Shown here: positions 1 through 11,256 of the stretch, piece by piece
How the letters are laid out: the number at the start of each line of letters is the position of its first letter
Position numbering within the stretch: the stretch's first letter is position 1
NCBI GenBank assembly: GCA_024699855.1
Contig: JAMPIQ010000002.1
Location: 14,074,001 to 14,138,000, forward strand
Direction of reading: 5' to 3'
DNA length: 64,000 nt
Source of the DNA: Aphelenchoides besseyi
Lineage: Eukaryota; Nematoda; Chromadorea; Rhabditida; Aphelenchoididae
Translations under genes and position numbers: made by a program
Notes under the pieces: generated by a model
The model's database searches: none
Told to the model about the DNA's origin: nothing
Seen by the model: the letters and a program-made list of their open reading frames with translations, nothing else

Positions 1-1348
1 TTCTCGTATTTGGATTGTTATTTCAGACGTTCGGTTGTCAAATCCACTCAATCGAAATCCTCGTTGAAGAACGTTCTTCGCAGCATCACGGGTCGTCGAT
101 TTGAAGACTAGGAATTTGCGTCAGTTGAAATCTTCGTTGCTCAAATTCGTTCACTTCGAACTCTGTAGTTTTGGTTAATCTCAGGATGTCAATGTACTTA
201 CACAATTATTTTCGATTACACGTGCCTTTCCATTCCATTACACCCATTACTTATGAGCATATCGATTGTTTAGTTCGAGGTTAATTTGTTTTCGAATGAA
301 GTCAATTAATAAACGGTTTGCGTTAATTTGCTATTGCGGTCATTTGGAAGTCCGACGAGCTTCTTGAAATCGCTCCGCTAACTGACCAAGAGGACATTTG
401 CACATTAAAACTTTCGCTGCCGAGCAATCGAAATTCACCAGTGAGTAGTGTGTTGGGTTCCGGCAATTGCTTGCGGTCTCCGAATAGCTACTGACGAGGA
501 GGTTTCTTGTGAGTACGAAAAGACACCCAATCCACAGGCTCAATGGCGATAGAGAGGCAAGAAATTTGGCCGAAGAGGAATCGACCGTTGGGAGTGGACT
601 GCCGAGTAACAGGTGAGGATGCCGTTTCAACGCAAATGACGGAGGCCCACTGATACGAACGTCTCGACCCACGCCGCCGTCTCTCTCTTCTGGCCAACGG
701 GAATGATTGGAAGGGCCCGAAAATTTTGGAGCGACGTTTTTTGCTTCCATGTTTCCCCTACGGGCGGTTAGCTGCTGCGTAGGCGGGGAATTTGATTTCT
801 TTATTTTTCCGACTACAACCGTTTTGATTGGAGCGCGATTATGAGATCAGGTCGGACGCGTTTTCGACTTCATCTTCCAAACTGTTTTCCGACTATCTGT
901 CCCAGTGGCATGGGAAGTGAGTCAGCGCTCCGAAAACGCGTGAGCGCGCTTCGAAGCCGCGTCCACCGCCATTTTGCATGTTCGATGCCGTTTCGCGCAC
1001 TCGGTCTTTTCCATTGCGCCGTTTTCTTTTTTTGTATCGACCAAAAAAGGAAACTGATTTGATGAGTCATTCGATGATTGTTCCCAAAAACGTTTCCCAC
1101 CCTTTTTTTTAAGGAAGCGCGTTCCGCACGTCGACGGCGCAAAAGTGAGCGGCCGCGACTCTCCACCACGAGAGCCGTTTTTTTGCTCACAGCGGTCAGA
1201 GCGAATTTGACCGCAGCTCTCGATAACAAAACGACGAGCAGCCGCGCGTCTTGTTGCCCGATTTCCGCCATTCAGTTGGCAGCCGTGGACGCGCGTTTTT
1301 GCATCGATTGGAAGTCTGATTTTCTTTAGCCGCCGACTGCACCCAAAA
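1..1348. other. 5' flank of integrin gene, no gene seen
   Basis: No convincing coding sequence. The open frames here lack recognisable domains and overlap one another on both strands. The stretch may hold the promoter and 5' untranslated part of the integrin gene that follows. Nothing else stands out. Confidence 0.5.
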
Positions 1349-4300
1349 ATGGGTTGCCGAGACCGCAATCGACTCGTTTGCTTCTTCGCAGTTTCCATCT
1401 TCTTGCTCGTCGTCGATGGTCAAAGTTGGGGACAGGATTCAGGTCGGTAGTTTTCTTTGCATTTACGTTCAAATCGAAACTCTTCACCGTCTGATTCATT
1501 TCAACGGTCCTGTTAGTCGCCTCGATTTCCACAATGGAAGTCGTGATTCACGATCTTGGGCACCGGGTTTCGTCTTTTTGACTAAAACCGTTGAATTGAA
1601 TTTCACAGAAACCAAATTAATTTGGAATAATGACTTACGAATTAACTTTCAGTAAACGAAGGCGAAATCATTCCTGCTCAAGCAGGTTTTCCCTGTCACT
1701 CCCTTGCTCAACAGAACTATACATGCAGTGCGTGTATTCAAATGCACGATTCTTGTGCCTGGTGCTCGGACTTCGTAGGTTGATGAGGATTTGGAATGAA
1801 TTGACTGGTTTTTCAGAGCTTCAACAATCTCACTTCGTTTTCGCGATGTGACACTTATCAGAATCTGCTCGAACATGGTTGTGCTACGAATCAGGTCGTG
1901 AACCCGCAGAGTACGTTGCGTACGATCGCAGCGGAGCCGTTCGTCGATGGCGACGTGGACACCGAAAACATTCAACTTCGACCTCAAGAAGTCGAAATTC
2001 GAATTCGACCGAGTAGTTTTGAGTGACCATTCAAATTAACTGAGCTGAACGTTTCAGAATCTCAGGCACGATTTTACGTGACTTTCCGACAAGCAATCAA
2101 CTATCCCGTCGATCTGTACTACCTCATGGACTTGTCCTATTCGATGAAAGACGACAAAGAGAAACTTTCTCAGTTGGGCGATTTGCTTGGTGGGTTCTGT
2201 TGCACGACGTTTATTTGTTTACGTTCTTTTAGCTGCTCGTATGAAAGAAATCACCGACAACTTTCGTTTGGGTTTTGGTTCTTTTATCGACAAGAAAGTG
2301 ATGCCGTTCGTTGATCCACGAAAAGAAAAACACGATTCTCCGTGCTCCGAAGGTTGTGCTCCGACCTACGGTTTCCGAAATCAAATGAGTTTGACGACCA
2401 ATACGAACAAATTTGCCGTAAGCTTATTCTCCGTATTTGACTGTGATTGTGGGAGTTTAGAAAGAGGTGGACAAAGCCGAAATTTCCGGCAATTTGGATG
2501 CTCCCGAAGGCGGTTTTGATGCGATTATTCAGGCGATCATGTGCAACGTAAGTAATGTCTTCAGTTCAATTTCGAAGACTGCGATTTAGAGCTCCATTGG
2601 ATGGCGTGAACGTTCACGAAAAATGATCGTTTTCTCGACTGATGCTGGATTCCATTTTGCTGGGGATGGACGAGTGAGTTGCCAAATCGAATGTGTTGAA
2701 CCGCCATTTAGCTTGGTGGCATCGTTGTTCCCAATGACGGTCAATGTCATTTGGATCAAAATGGCTATTACACGAAATCCACCGAACAGGATTATCCGTC
2801 CATTGCTCAGATCCACAAAACAATCAAAGAACAAAAAGTGAATATGATCTTTGCCGTCACAAAATCCAACAAACATCTTTACGACGAGGTACACGAAGCC
2901 GTCAAATGATGTAAATTTATGTGTTTTTAGTTGAGTGCTGCATTGCCGGATGTGAGTTCATCGGTGGGCGTGTTGGCAAACGATTCGAGCAACATTGTGA
3001 CGTTGATCGAAGAAGAATACAAGAAGATCGCCGAGAAGATCATTATGATCGACAATGCAAACTCTTCGATGGGCTTGAAATTGTCGTATCGTTCGACATG
3101 TTTGGAGTAAGTCGAACGTTTTTTCGGTTTTTGATGTTCTTCGATGTTTAGCGGCCGTACAATGCAGGACACAAATGTTTGTGATGGAATCAAAGTTGGC
3201 GACGAAGTGACATACGAAGTTACATTGGAGGCTACTCATTGTGTTAAACAACGCGATTTCGAACTCCACATCGGACCGTCCGGTTTGGACGAGACGTTGC
3301 TCTTGAATGTTCACGTTTTGTGCGACTGTGACTGTGAGGAAGAAGTGAGTAGTTGCCTTACAACAACAATAACCTTATGCTATAGATTCTTGTAAATGCA
3401 CCGGAGTGCAGTGGCTACGGCAATCTGGTTTGTGGAATGTGCCAATGTATCGACGGTTATGTGGGCGAACGATGTGAATGTCAGAGCGGTGGTGAATCGG
3501 CCGTTGCGTTGGAAGCCAAATGTCGAAAGTAGGTTTCGGTGTTTCGTTTGAGTGATATCATTCGACTTCAGGGACAACAACAGTTTGATTTGCTCGGGTC
3601 GAGGTGTTTGCAAGTGTGGTGTTTGTCATTGTTTCCCTCGTGCGGTAGGTTCTTACTTTTGATGACTAATTATTGAGATTTGTAGAATCCGGAAGAGATT
3701 GTTAGCGGTCAATTCTGCGAATGCGACAATTTTAATTGTCCACGTCACGATCGTAAACTTTGCGGTGGTCATGGAGAGTGTGTTTGCGGCGAATGTCAGT
3801 GTGCTCCAGGTTACACGGGAATCGCATGCGAATGTCCAATTAGCAAGGAAACATGTTATTCCAAGAATGGAAAAGAATGTAATGGTCATGGTCAATGCGT
3901 TTGCGGGAAATGTCTTTGTGATCCCGACTATTCGGGACCATTTTGCGACATCTGTCCAACTTGTCCGACGAAATGTGTTGAATACAAACCGTGTGTTATG
4001 TGTCAACAGTGGGGAACTGGACCGTACAACGAAAGCAAATGTGCGGAATGTCCATTCGAGGTGATTCCAGTCAAAGAGTTACCAGGTAAGCTTCAAATGT
4101 CTAGCTTCAATTCACTTCTGGTTTGCTTTTAGTTTTGAATGTGTCTGACAGTGAAACTTGGAACGAATGTCAGTTCGTGGATCCGGCCGACGATTGTACC
4201 TTCTATTTCCTCTACTATTATGACGGTTTAAACAATTTGACTGTGTGGGTTAAAGAAGAAAAAGGTTTGTGATTTTCGATCGTGCATTCATTTCTCTGCT

Positions 4301-4591
4301 TTAGATTGTCCGGCTCCATTGCCCGTTCTTGTTATTGTTCTCATCGTTATTGCCGGCATTGTACTGCTCGGTCTGTTGTTGTTGTGTTTGTGGAAACTAC
4401 TTACCGTTATTTACGATCGTCGCGAGTACGTTCGCTTCGAGAAAGATCGTCTCAATGCTCGTTGGGATACGGTGAGTAGACGTCGTAGGATTTGAACGAA
4501 CTTATTGTTTCAGAACGAGAATCCGATCTACAAACAAGCGACCACCACCTTCCGAAATCCCGTCTATAGCGGCGAATCGAGAAATCATTAG
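1349..4591 (+). CDS. pat-3: Integrin beta subunit
   Basis: Single-pass receptor that pairs with an alpha chain and links extracellular matrix to the cytoskeleton. The start at 1349 gives a signal peptide (MGCRDRNRL then a hydrophobic run). Exon 1 ends at 1442 and exon 2 starts at 1653 with the cysteine-rich PSI domain; exon 3 starts at 1817. The beta-I domain follows with the MIDAS motif DLSYSMKDD (about 2130-2150). Then come the hybrid region and cysteine-rich EGF-like repeats (about 3400-4080), a membrane helix after [16 protein letters not shown] (about 4305), and a tail with [11 protein letters not shown] and two NPxY motifs, NPIY and NPVY, that bind talin and kindlin. Stop TAG at 4589-4591, with AATAAA at about 4642. 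About a dozen short introns. All landmarks are in the usual order, so the gene looks intact. The symbol follows the C. elegans beta integrin and is by homology only. Confidence 0.95.
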
Positions 4592-5738
4592 AATCGACGG
4601 GAATCTTCAGCTTTAAATTTTGATTATTTTCCTATTTTGTAAATAAATTAACTCTTTTTTTGATTTTTGGTGCGCATTTCAATCGAAACTTTGTTGTGCC
4701 ATTCATGTTGTTTGTGCTACTTACCACGGAAATCGTATAATAACCGAATCCCTGCAACTCCACTCAATTTTAACCGCGCCAAAACTTTTATCTTGTTTCT
4801 GGTTTTCATTCTAATTTGCAATAACCTTGTTTTTTTCTGACAACCCTTTTACTCATTTCTTCGAACTGTTTATTGGAAACATCCCTGTTCTTTACTGCCA
4901 CAGCATTTGTTTCAGTCGTCAAATTCCTTTCAGCTCATTTGTTGCCTTAATTCGATGAAATGCTTACAGGTCTTTTTTCGCAATTTCCTTAACGTGCCAA
5001 GAATAAATAACGTTTGTTAGTTTGACCTTCACACATACTTGGGTTTCATGATTGTGAGCTTTATACAGGAATTCTGAGTTAGAAGACACGAATTATGTTT
5101 CGAGCGAGTGTACGCGTAAGATTGCGCAGCGTACAGCAATCGAGGAATCCAATTACAGAAGTTGATAACATCTTTGCTGCGAAAAACAACGAGGATAACA
5201 AGTAGGTATATCAAGAATTGAGATTGCAAATTAGAAAAATCTTGCATTAAGTCTCTAGGATATTTCAACGGTAGTTATCTGAATAGAAGTGTGAGTAAAT
5301 AGCACGTTGAAACTTCACTGATTTGATTTACTGATTCCCTGACTTTGGATAACAAAATTAGTGAAACAATCATAGACAACACTATTAAACCAGCGCATCG
5401 AAAATGGCGGTTGGTAATATATCGCATAGATAAATAAGTGTATACACATGTTATATAACTAAGAGTATTTGCACATGTTCCTTCGTAAACTTAACTTATG
5501 ACTCAAACATTGATCTTCAATTCTTTAATCGAAAGTAAACGTGTCAAAACGTTCAACTTTTGTACGTTAACATTATTTGCTAATCGTACAACAATCTACG
5601 TGCTTGTGTGAAGAACAATGCTGGTGGGCGAGAATCTACTGTTTGATTGGAAGTCAGACGTTCAACTGATCTGCCAACAGCTGTCTAATGGATTGAAACA
5701 TTGACGTCAGAATTCGTTATTCTGATTATCAATAGAAC
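4592..5738. other. Intergenic, integrin 3' end then nothing recognised
   Basis: After the integrin stop there is an A/T-rich 3' untranslated stretch with a polyadenylation signal at 4642-4647. The rest, to the edge of the duplicated block, has no ORF with domain-like features and no clear repeat. Confidence 0.5.
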
Positions 5739-5890
5739 TATCGTTTTGATATAAACTTTTCAATCAATTTATTATCAAGCAACAGAAACACAATCAAGTT
5801 CATATTCACAGTTAGGTCCCGCTAATCAATCGGCTACGGACAAGATGAAATGTAAATTCAGCACCCGCATAAGTTTGCGGATTGTTTGGC

Positions 5891-6750
5891 TTAGGCAGTA
5901 TCCAAAAAGAAGTAGTTTCCGGACCTCTTTTGCTCCGTGTCTTTCACTGAATCCAACTTGTTGATACGTGGTCGATGGCTTTCGTCGTCGCGTCGGAAAG
6001 AAATGTTCAAGATCTCCAAGAATCGATTCATTCCATCCAACAGAGACTGAGGTCTGAAACACTCATCAGACTCCAATCAACGAGTCCTAACTCACTCAAT
6101 AGCAAGATCGTGCTCAACAACCATCACGTAGCTGAAAATCACAATCAACTAATCACGAAAACAACCGACTCACTTGCTCGATGTACTGCACTCCCGAATA
6201 GCCTTCGCGGCTTCTAAACGCTGTCGAACATCCAAATAAGAAGAAGGCTGGTCGAATAGATAGACATCAGCCTTGATACAATGCACGTTGCAATGCCAAA
6301 ACGCTGCAATTCGCTGCCGGAAAGTTGATCTGGTTGACGATCGAGTAAATGACGAAGTTCTAGAAAGCCAGATATACAACCAATCACATGTTTCGACTTA
6401 CCGAGCTGATCTATAACTTTTTCCAAGTTGTCACGAGCCGAGACCTTGTTCAGACAATCACTGACGGTCATTTCCTTTCCCTTGAACAATCTGGAACACC
6501 GATTAGTTGAAGTAAGAAGTTGAAATTACTTCGGTAAACTGTCCACATATTGCAGTTTCATCATCGCTCAAACTTGTCCTCCAAAACTCTCATGAAGTAG
6601 TTCTGAAGTTCTGAGCCGCGGAAGTAATTCAAAACTCCTGTCCATTCAACGGTCTTCAGCAAAACGGTTTTTTCGCGAGTTGTTGAACGATCTTTTCCCG
6701 CGCAATTCCGCACTTCGCGCGATGTTCGATCAGAACGATCGGTGCCATTT
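5891..6750 (-). pseudogene. abce1: ABCE1 (RNase L inhibitor/Rli1) relic, copy 1
   Basis: ABCE1 is the iron-sulphur ABC ATPase that splits ribosomes for recycling. Translated pieces match in order: [13 protein letters not shown] near 6600, LPKLFKGKEM near 6480, the first-domain signature region with [10 protein letters not shown] near 6310, [18 protein letters not shown] near 6220, and the C-terminus [19 protein letters not shown] to [10 protein letters not shown] at 5891-6000. The pieces lie in different frames. The whole second nucleotide-binding domain is missing because of a clean deletion at 6098/6099, and the N-terminal ferredoxin-like cysteines are absent. The LSGGE signature has become LSGSE. 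It is dead; a working copy must lie elsewhere. It stands head to head with the transaldolase relic. Confidence 0.9.
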
Positions 6751-6768
6751 TTCGCATTTCGGTGCAAA

Positions 6769-7428
6769 ATGGCCGGTCGACCCTTAAAATTGTTTGACTG
6801 GCAAGTCAAAAAAGTTTGAAAGAAGGTTTTAGATAGTAATTCATTTTTTAGAAACAAGCAGCAATAAACAACGAAAAAACCGACCTTGCCATTTATCGAG
6901 ATGATTGCGCGGGGCCATCAAAAACAACAACAACAGCTGGACAAAAAACAGAAATGGTGAAGCTCCATCAATGGAGACAACATTCAACAATTGTTATTGA
7001 AATCGGCCATTACAAAGGTAATTTTGCGGTCAACATGACCATCAACATAATGTGCGATTTTAGATATCGAGCAGTTTCAACGACGGATGCAACAACCGAT
7101 TTGTCTTTGATTCTTACAGCAGTGAAGCTTAATGCCTATAAGAACGCAAAAATTGGGCGCAATTTTATATGCGGTGGACAGATTTGCTGGAAAGTCGTTG
7201 GAGCCGGTGCTCACCGTCGAAAAGGGTGAGAATTTGCAATCGTGATTAGTACTCTGATCTTGTGTTGTAGCCAAACAATCCGATTTGGAGGAAGTGAACG
7301 TGACCGAACAACTCTTCCATTCTCAATTCAAGGAAGACGCGATGGCAACCGAAAAGTTGGAGGAGGAAATTCGCAAGTTCAAAGATGATGCACGGCTTTT
7401 GAAAGAATTGATCGACAAACACATCTAA
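6769..7428 (+). pseudogene. tald-1: Transaldolase relic, copy 1
   Basis: Transaldolase works in the non-oxidative pentose phosphate pathway. This copy starts MAGRPLKLFDWQVKK at 6769, where the splice donor after it has decayed to GTTTGA. It then shows a damaged N-terminus (HSTIVIEIGHYKG), TTDATTDLSLILTAVKLNAY near 7080-7140 in place of the family's DATTNPSLIL, and jumps directly to the last exons (EPVLTVEK, KQSDLEEVNVTE) ending at 7428. The central exons with the Schiff-base lysine are deleted and frames change. Its better-preserved twin is at 15898-17672. Confidence 0.88.
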
Positions 7429-7587
7429 CTCAGTTTCGTTCTTAGATGGTATCACACTGCTAAACACAAAATAAACGATTTTTGCAAACAAAACTTATAA
7501 GAGTTCGAGAAGTGCCAGTGAATCAAAACGAAAGAACTAAAACAACAAAAGTACACAAAGAGATTCGTTCAGAAGCTGATGTGTACT

Positions 7588-8171
7588 GCTTATTGTTCAA
7601 TAGTCTTCCGATGGTTTCCCTGACATATTTCCTTTGGCCGTTCTGTTGACAACGGAGCACGAAGCAAAGCAGAGATGAACATGACACTTCTGCTGAAGTG
7701 ACAAGATTACCTTGAACTATTCACGTATTGGCCCAAAGATTGTGATACGAAGACTGTAGATGCCACTATTTCTGAGCTATCAATTCTCAACTCGCATGTA
7801 CGCTAAGCTGTGCAATCGTAATCAAAGTTTGAGCTTTTGATGCGAAACTAATGATAGTCATGGAACCGATTTTTGCTTGAATTATCGATAGTGAGTGCTT
7901 TAGAGTCTGAGCGTGGTAGTTTGTAGTAATTGGTTCCTACGTAATCAACTGTTTCCTTGTGTATTCAAGCAACCTCTCGGTTTTATGAGTTTATTACGTA
8001 AGTGGAAAAGACAGTGTTATAGCAACTTCAATTTTCAAAAAACTGTTCTTGAGGTCGTCATACGATTATCAAAGAAGAGAGCTGTTACAGTTATGTTTGC
8101 GAGGATATCCATTAGCAGATCGTAAATGAAGTTCGTTAGTCAAGTGCATGGCTAGTACGAGAATGAACAAG
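7588..8171. other. Intergenic, nothing recognised
   Basis: Unique to copy 1 of the duplicated block. No ORF with domain features, no repeat or RNA gene seen. Confidence 0.5.
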
Positions 8172-8494
8172 CTAATCGTCCTCATCTGCAGACGATACAT
8201 TCTCGTCCAAATCCTCATTATCTAATATAATTGGATCCAAGTCGACTGTGAATACTAAATAGGCACGAAAATTTGGTTTCGTTTGCCATAGTTCGAAAGC
8301 ATAATGTTGCTTGAAATGCTCATCATTGTTGTCGGGTTTTGGATCAACAAGTTTAGCATCAACCAAATAGAACTCTGTAGTCTTGAGTATCTTTTTCACT
8401 AATTTTCTCACAACCTAAAAATGAACTTATATCAAGGCTTACAGGCAATCCTACTCTTGATGACTCCGGTTTGCGTATTTTGAACTCATAGTAA

Positions 8495-8978
8495 GGGTCT
8501 TTTGCTGTAGTCCCCCCCCCCTCGCGCCCCTTTTCTTCGCAAAAGGCGAACACTTTGACGAACGTCAAGATATTTTAACCGGTTGTGTTTTTTATTTGTT
8601 TTAATTTTAGTTTTCAAAATGGAGCAACTTCGTAATTGGACGTTGAAAAACGTGTACGAAGCGATTAGTAAACCAGATGAGCAGTTCTTGGAATTCTTGG
8701 GCGAACTCAACGTAATGAAATGGAACGCGAAATGTCCGAGAGACGAAAGACATAAGATGCAAATGCGAATGGCGCGTCGAGCACGAGATCGGCGATGACG
8801 AAGATGACGAAAATGATGGCGATGCTGTGGAACGCGGCATACGATTGCGCGAGGACGTTATAGATTCAAATTAAATACAATTGTTATTGTTGAAAAATAA
8901 ACTTGTTGTTAACTTAAAAAGAAGAACTGGCTACAGCAAAAGGTGCAACTGAGGGGGGGAGACTACAGCAAAAGACCC
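8495..8978 (+). mobile_element. Small DNA transposon with inverted ends, Merlin-like
   Basis: The 18-base ends GGGTCTTTTGCTGTAGTC (8495) and its inverse (ending 8978) flank 484 bases. Runs of C and G sit just inside the ends. The flanks CATAGTAA (8487-8494) and CATAGGGTAA (8979-8988) look like an 8-base target duplication with a two-base change, and removing the element restores the reading frame of the interrupted F-box-like gene. An internal ORF resembles the N-terminus of an ISXO2/IS1016-type transposase, the kind carried by Merlin elements, which make 8-9-base duplications. The superfamily call is an inference. Confidence 0.65.
8619..8798 (+). pseudogene. Possible ISXO2/Merlin-type transposase N-terminal fragment
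   Basis: About 59 codons from ATG at 8619. The text WTLKNVYEAISKPDEQFLEF followed by a cysteine-containing WNAKCPRDERHK segment recalls the helical N-terminus and zinc ribbon of ISXO2-like transposases. No DDE catalytic domain follows, so the element carrying it would depend on transposase made elsewhere. The match is by eye and short. Confidence 0.3.
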
Positions 8979-10353
8979 CATAGGGTAAATTGCCATATCA
9001 GTAATCGGTAGTTTTGTCTTTTGCAGCTCCTCAAGCTTCTTGCATTCGTCTCTTATCCAAGCAACCAGCTTTTGTAAACTGAACTGAAATCTCGGACGCC
9101 TTATGTTTGTACTTAAACAACTTGTCTACTTGTTCGGCTGTGTAATGCTCAGCGCTAAAAGACCATAACAATTTCCTCAAATTAGGGAAGAACGGGATCA
9201 TTTTAGTGATTTTTGAGACGAGATCAGAATTTTCCCTAAAATTCTGTAGAATAAAAAGCAGTTCTTCAACCGAAAGACATGTAGGGAAGTCATCAAAGAA
9301 GTATTTGTCAATCAAGTCTAAAAGCTTTTAAATGATGTTTTTGTACCAGGAATCTTACCGTAGAATCTTGTAGAATATATACCAGAATTTCTTGCCCACA
9401 CTTTCTTAATTCGGTGCTTGGCCATCACTTCCTTGAAATGATCTATGCGAATGCGGTTCGAACTATCAGAAAGACTTACAAAAGTCGTTGATATTTATGT
9501 CCGCAAAAGCTAAATCGAGTTGAGGCATATGCGGTGAATCATAAAAAGATCTTGCATCGCCACGAAGTGAATATAACTGCTTCTGTACTTGTTTGACTAT
9601 ACTACTGTGGTTTTTTGCGGCACACGAATCGTAATAAAGATCCAGCGCAATGTGCCCTAAAATTGAATTGATCTGAGATAAAACGAGAAAAGTGAACCTG
9701 TGAAGATTCTGCTAACAGCCAAGAACTTCTGCGCATATTTGTATTCGTATCTGTACAGGCCGACGTACTGTACGTTCAGTAGTCGATTCAAGGATCGAAT
9801 CTTCTTCAATTTTAACTTGAACTGCACTGCTTGGGCCCCAAGCCACTACCGCGCTGTGTTGTTACAAAGAATTTGTGGTCGTCGCTACAGTATCCGTCGA
9901 TTACAAACTGATAGACTTGGTACAGTTGAGATGCACGAATAAACTGTCGGGAGATCAGCTGAAGACTATTGATTGGAAACACGCGATGTAGAAAAACTAA
10001 CCAAGTACTTGAAAAATTCGGAAGCTGACATGTTATCATCTCTTGGACGATCACACACGTACTTGTTTCGATGCATAAGCAAAACAGCCTTCGAGTAGGT
10101 TGTTAATTGTGATTTAGACATTGAGGTTGAAATGACCAACTGACCAGTGCGCATTATTGGCCACGAGTTTCAGGACGCGTTTGTGGCCAAAGTGCCAAAA
10201 GTTGCTGGCGAACACTTGACATTCAACTCCCGATTGTTTGCACACTGCAAACCGACAATGAGTTTCAAACGACGTTTATGTTTGGGGCTCCCACGTAAAG
10301 GAGGTGGATTGTAACTCGTCTTCTAAATCTGACAATTTAATGTTTGATTTCAG

Positions 10354-11256
10354 TCATGACAAAACGTTCAGCTGTCGATAATCCCACTGAAGAAGATGGA
10401 GTTCCAAACGAAAACAACCAAAAGGAGTGGACTTTTTTCACGAACATTTTTGTCAGAATTTGGATTCGAATTTCGTCAAAAAATTGAATCTGGAGTTGGG
10501 TGGTGACACAACGAAATTGAAGTTGAATGCGATCGACAAGCACGCGGCTCAGTTCACGGGCAACGGATTCGATGTGGTAAGTGATCGGAAACCTTTCAGT
10601 TTTTGTTTTGTTTTCAGCATTGGGAACCAGCTGATCAGTTGAAGTTGTATTACGAAGATGCAGCAATTGATTCGCGATTGTTGAAGAACTTGAAGGCGGA
10701 AGGTGAGCAATCGGACGTATCTCACGAATTGTTTGGTGTCATTGGCCGATACATGAGTTTGTGTTGTAGCACCAAATCGTTGAATTATCTGGTTAGTTCT
10801 GATGATAATTTTGATTTAACTACCAATCTTAGGATGTTTATTGTGTTCATGTTCTGAACCACATTCTTCGTACTCGAAGTCTGATCATCAAGAACCAAAA
10901 GCTGATCGCCAAAGCAGGAGTATTCTACACAACACCAACTGTTATGTCAATTCTGTTTTCAGCCGTCCTTGACTGATGAGTTCATCGATTCGACTCGTGA
11001 TCAGGGGATTCAGTAGGCCGAAAGTTCTGATTCTTTCGCCCTTCAAAAAATTTGCATATGAGATTGTGCAAAAGATGATCAGCATCCTACTGCCAACTGA
11101 ACAGAACTACGTACTTAACTTGAAGAAATTCGAAGACGAGTACGGAGACAATGGAAGAGCGATTGATGAGAAATGGCGAGCGTCTGAAGAATTTAAGGTG
11201 AACATAAACCTACTGATCGTATACTGAACGAATGTTTCAGATTGTTGACACTTGAA
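10354..11256 (+). pseudogene. utp25: UTP25 (DEF/DIEXF) relic
   Basis: UTP25 is a helicase-like factor of the small-subunit processome for 18S rRNA. The order of pieces fits: FFHEHFCQNLDSNFVKKL (about 10430), an exon with LFGVIGRYMSLC (10620-10790), VYCVHVLNHILRTRS (about 10835), then DEFIDSTRDQG (about 10980) and RPKVLILSPF (about 11020), which matches the conserved DQGxxRPKVLI segment. An extra G near 11007 shifts the frame at that very motif, giving TAG at 11014-11016. Another frame change occurs before 10430, and the gene stops after FEDEYGDNGRAIDEKW (about 11180) with the helicase-like body missing. Introns are retained. Confidence 0.85.

Larger units (their letters stand above)
8172..10154 (-). 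pseudogene. F-box-like nematode gene, disrupted
   Basis: Reading leftward from about 10150, exons give QLPNFSST, then FPINSLQLISRQFIRASQLY, which resembles the core of an F-box. They continue through a leucine-rich stretch (FFPNLRKLLWSF near 9150) to KLVKKILKTTEFYLVDAKL and an acidic end (ENVSSADEDD) at 8172. Short introns of normal form lie between. It is broken twice: a one-base frameshift near 9040 (DKR then ECKKLEELQK in another frame), and insertion of a small DNA transposon at 8495-8978 between AIY and YEFKIRKPE. The F-box assignment is by pattern and weak. F-box proteins are highly expanded in nematodes and act as substrate adaptors of SCF ubiquitin ligases. A shorter copy of its 5' part is at 17855-18460. 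Confidence 0.5.
5739..10220 (+). repeat. Segmental duplication, copy 1
   Basis: Two stretches here, 5739-7587 and 9598-10220, match 13299-17839 and 17842-18466 in the same order and orientation, including intergenic bases and introns. The left edge is the shared run TATCGTTTTGAnATAAACTTT. Copy 1 keeps about 2 kb (7588-9597) that copy 2 lacks. Copy 1 itself has lost 830 bases of ABCE1 (the equivalent of 13656-14485) and the central transaldolase exons. It is a DNA-level duplication, because introns and spacers are copied. Confidence 0.85.

Noticed and set aside
6091..6106. Microhomology at the ABCE1 deletion
   Set aside because: Comparing both sides in copy 2 shows at most one shared base.
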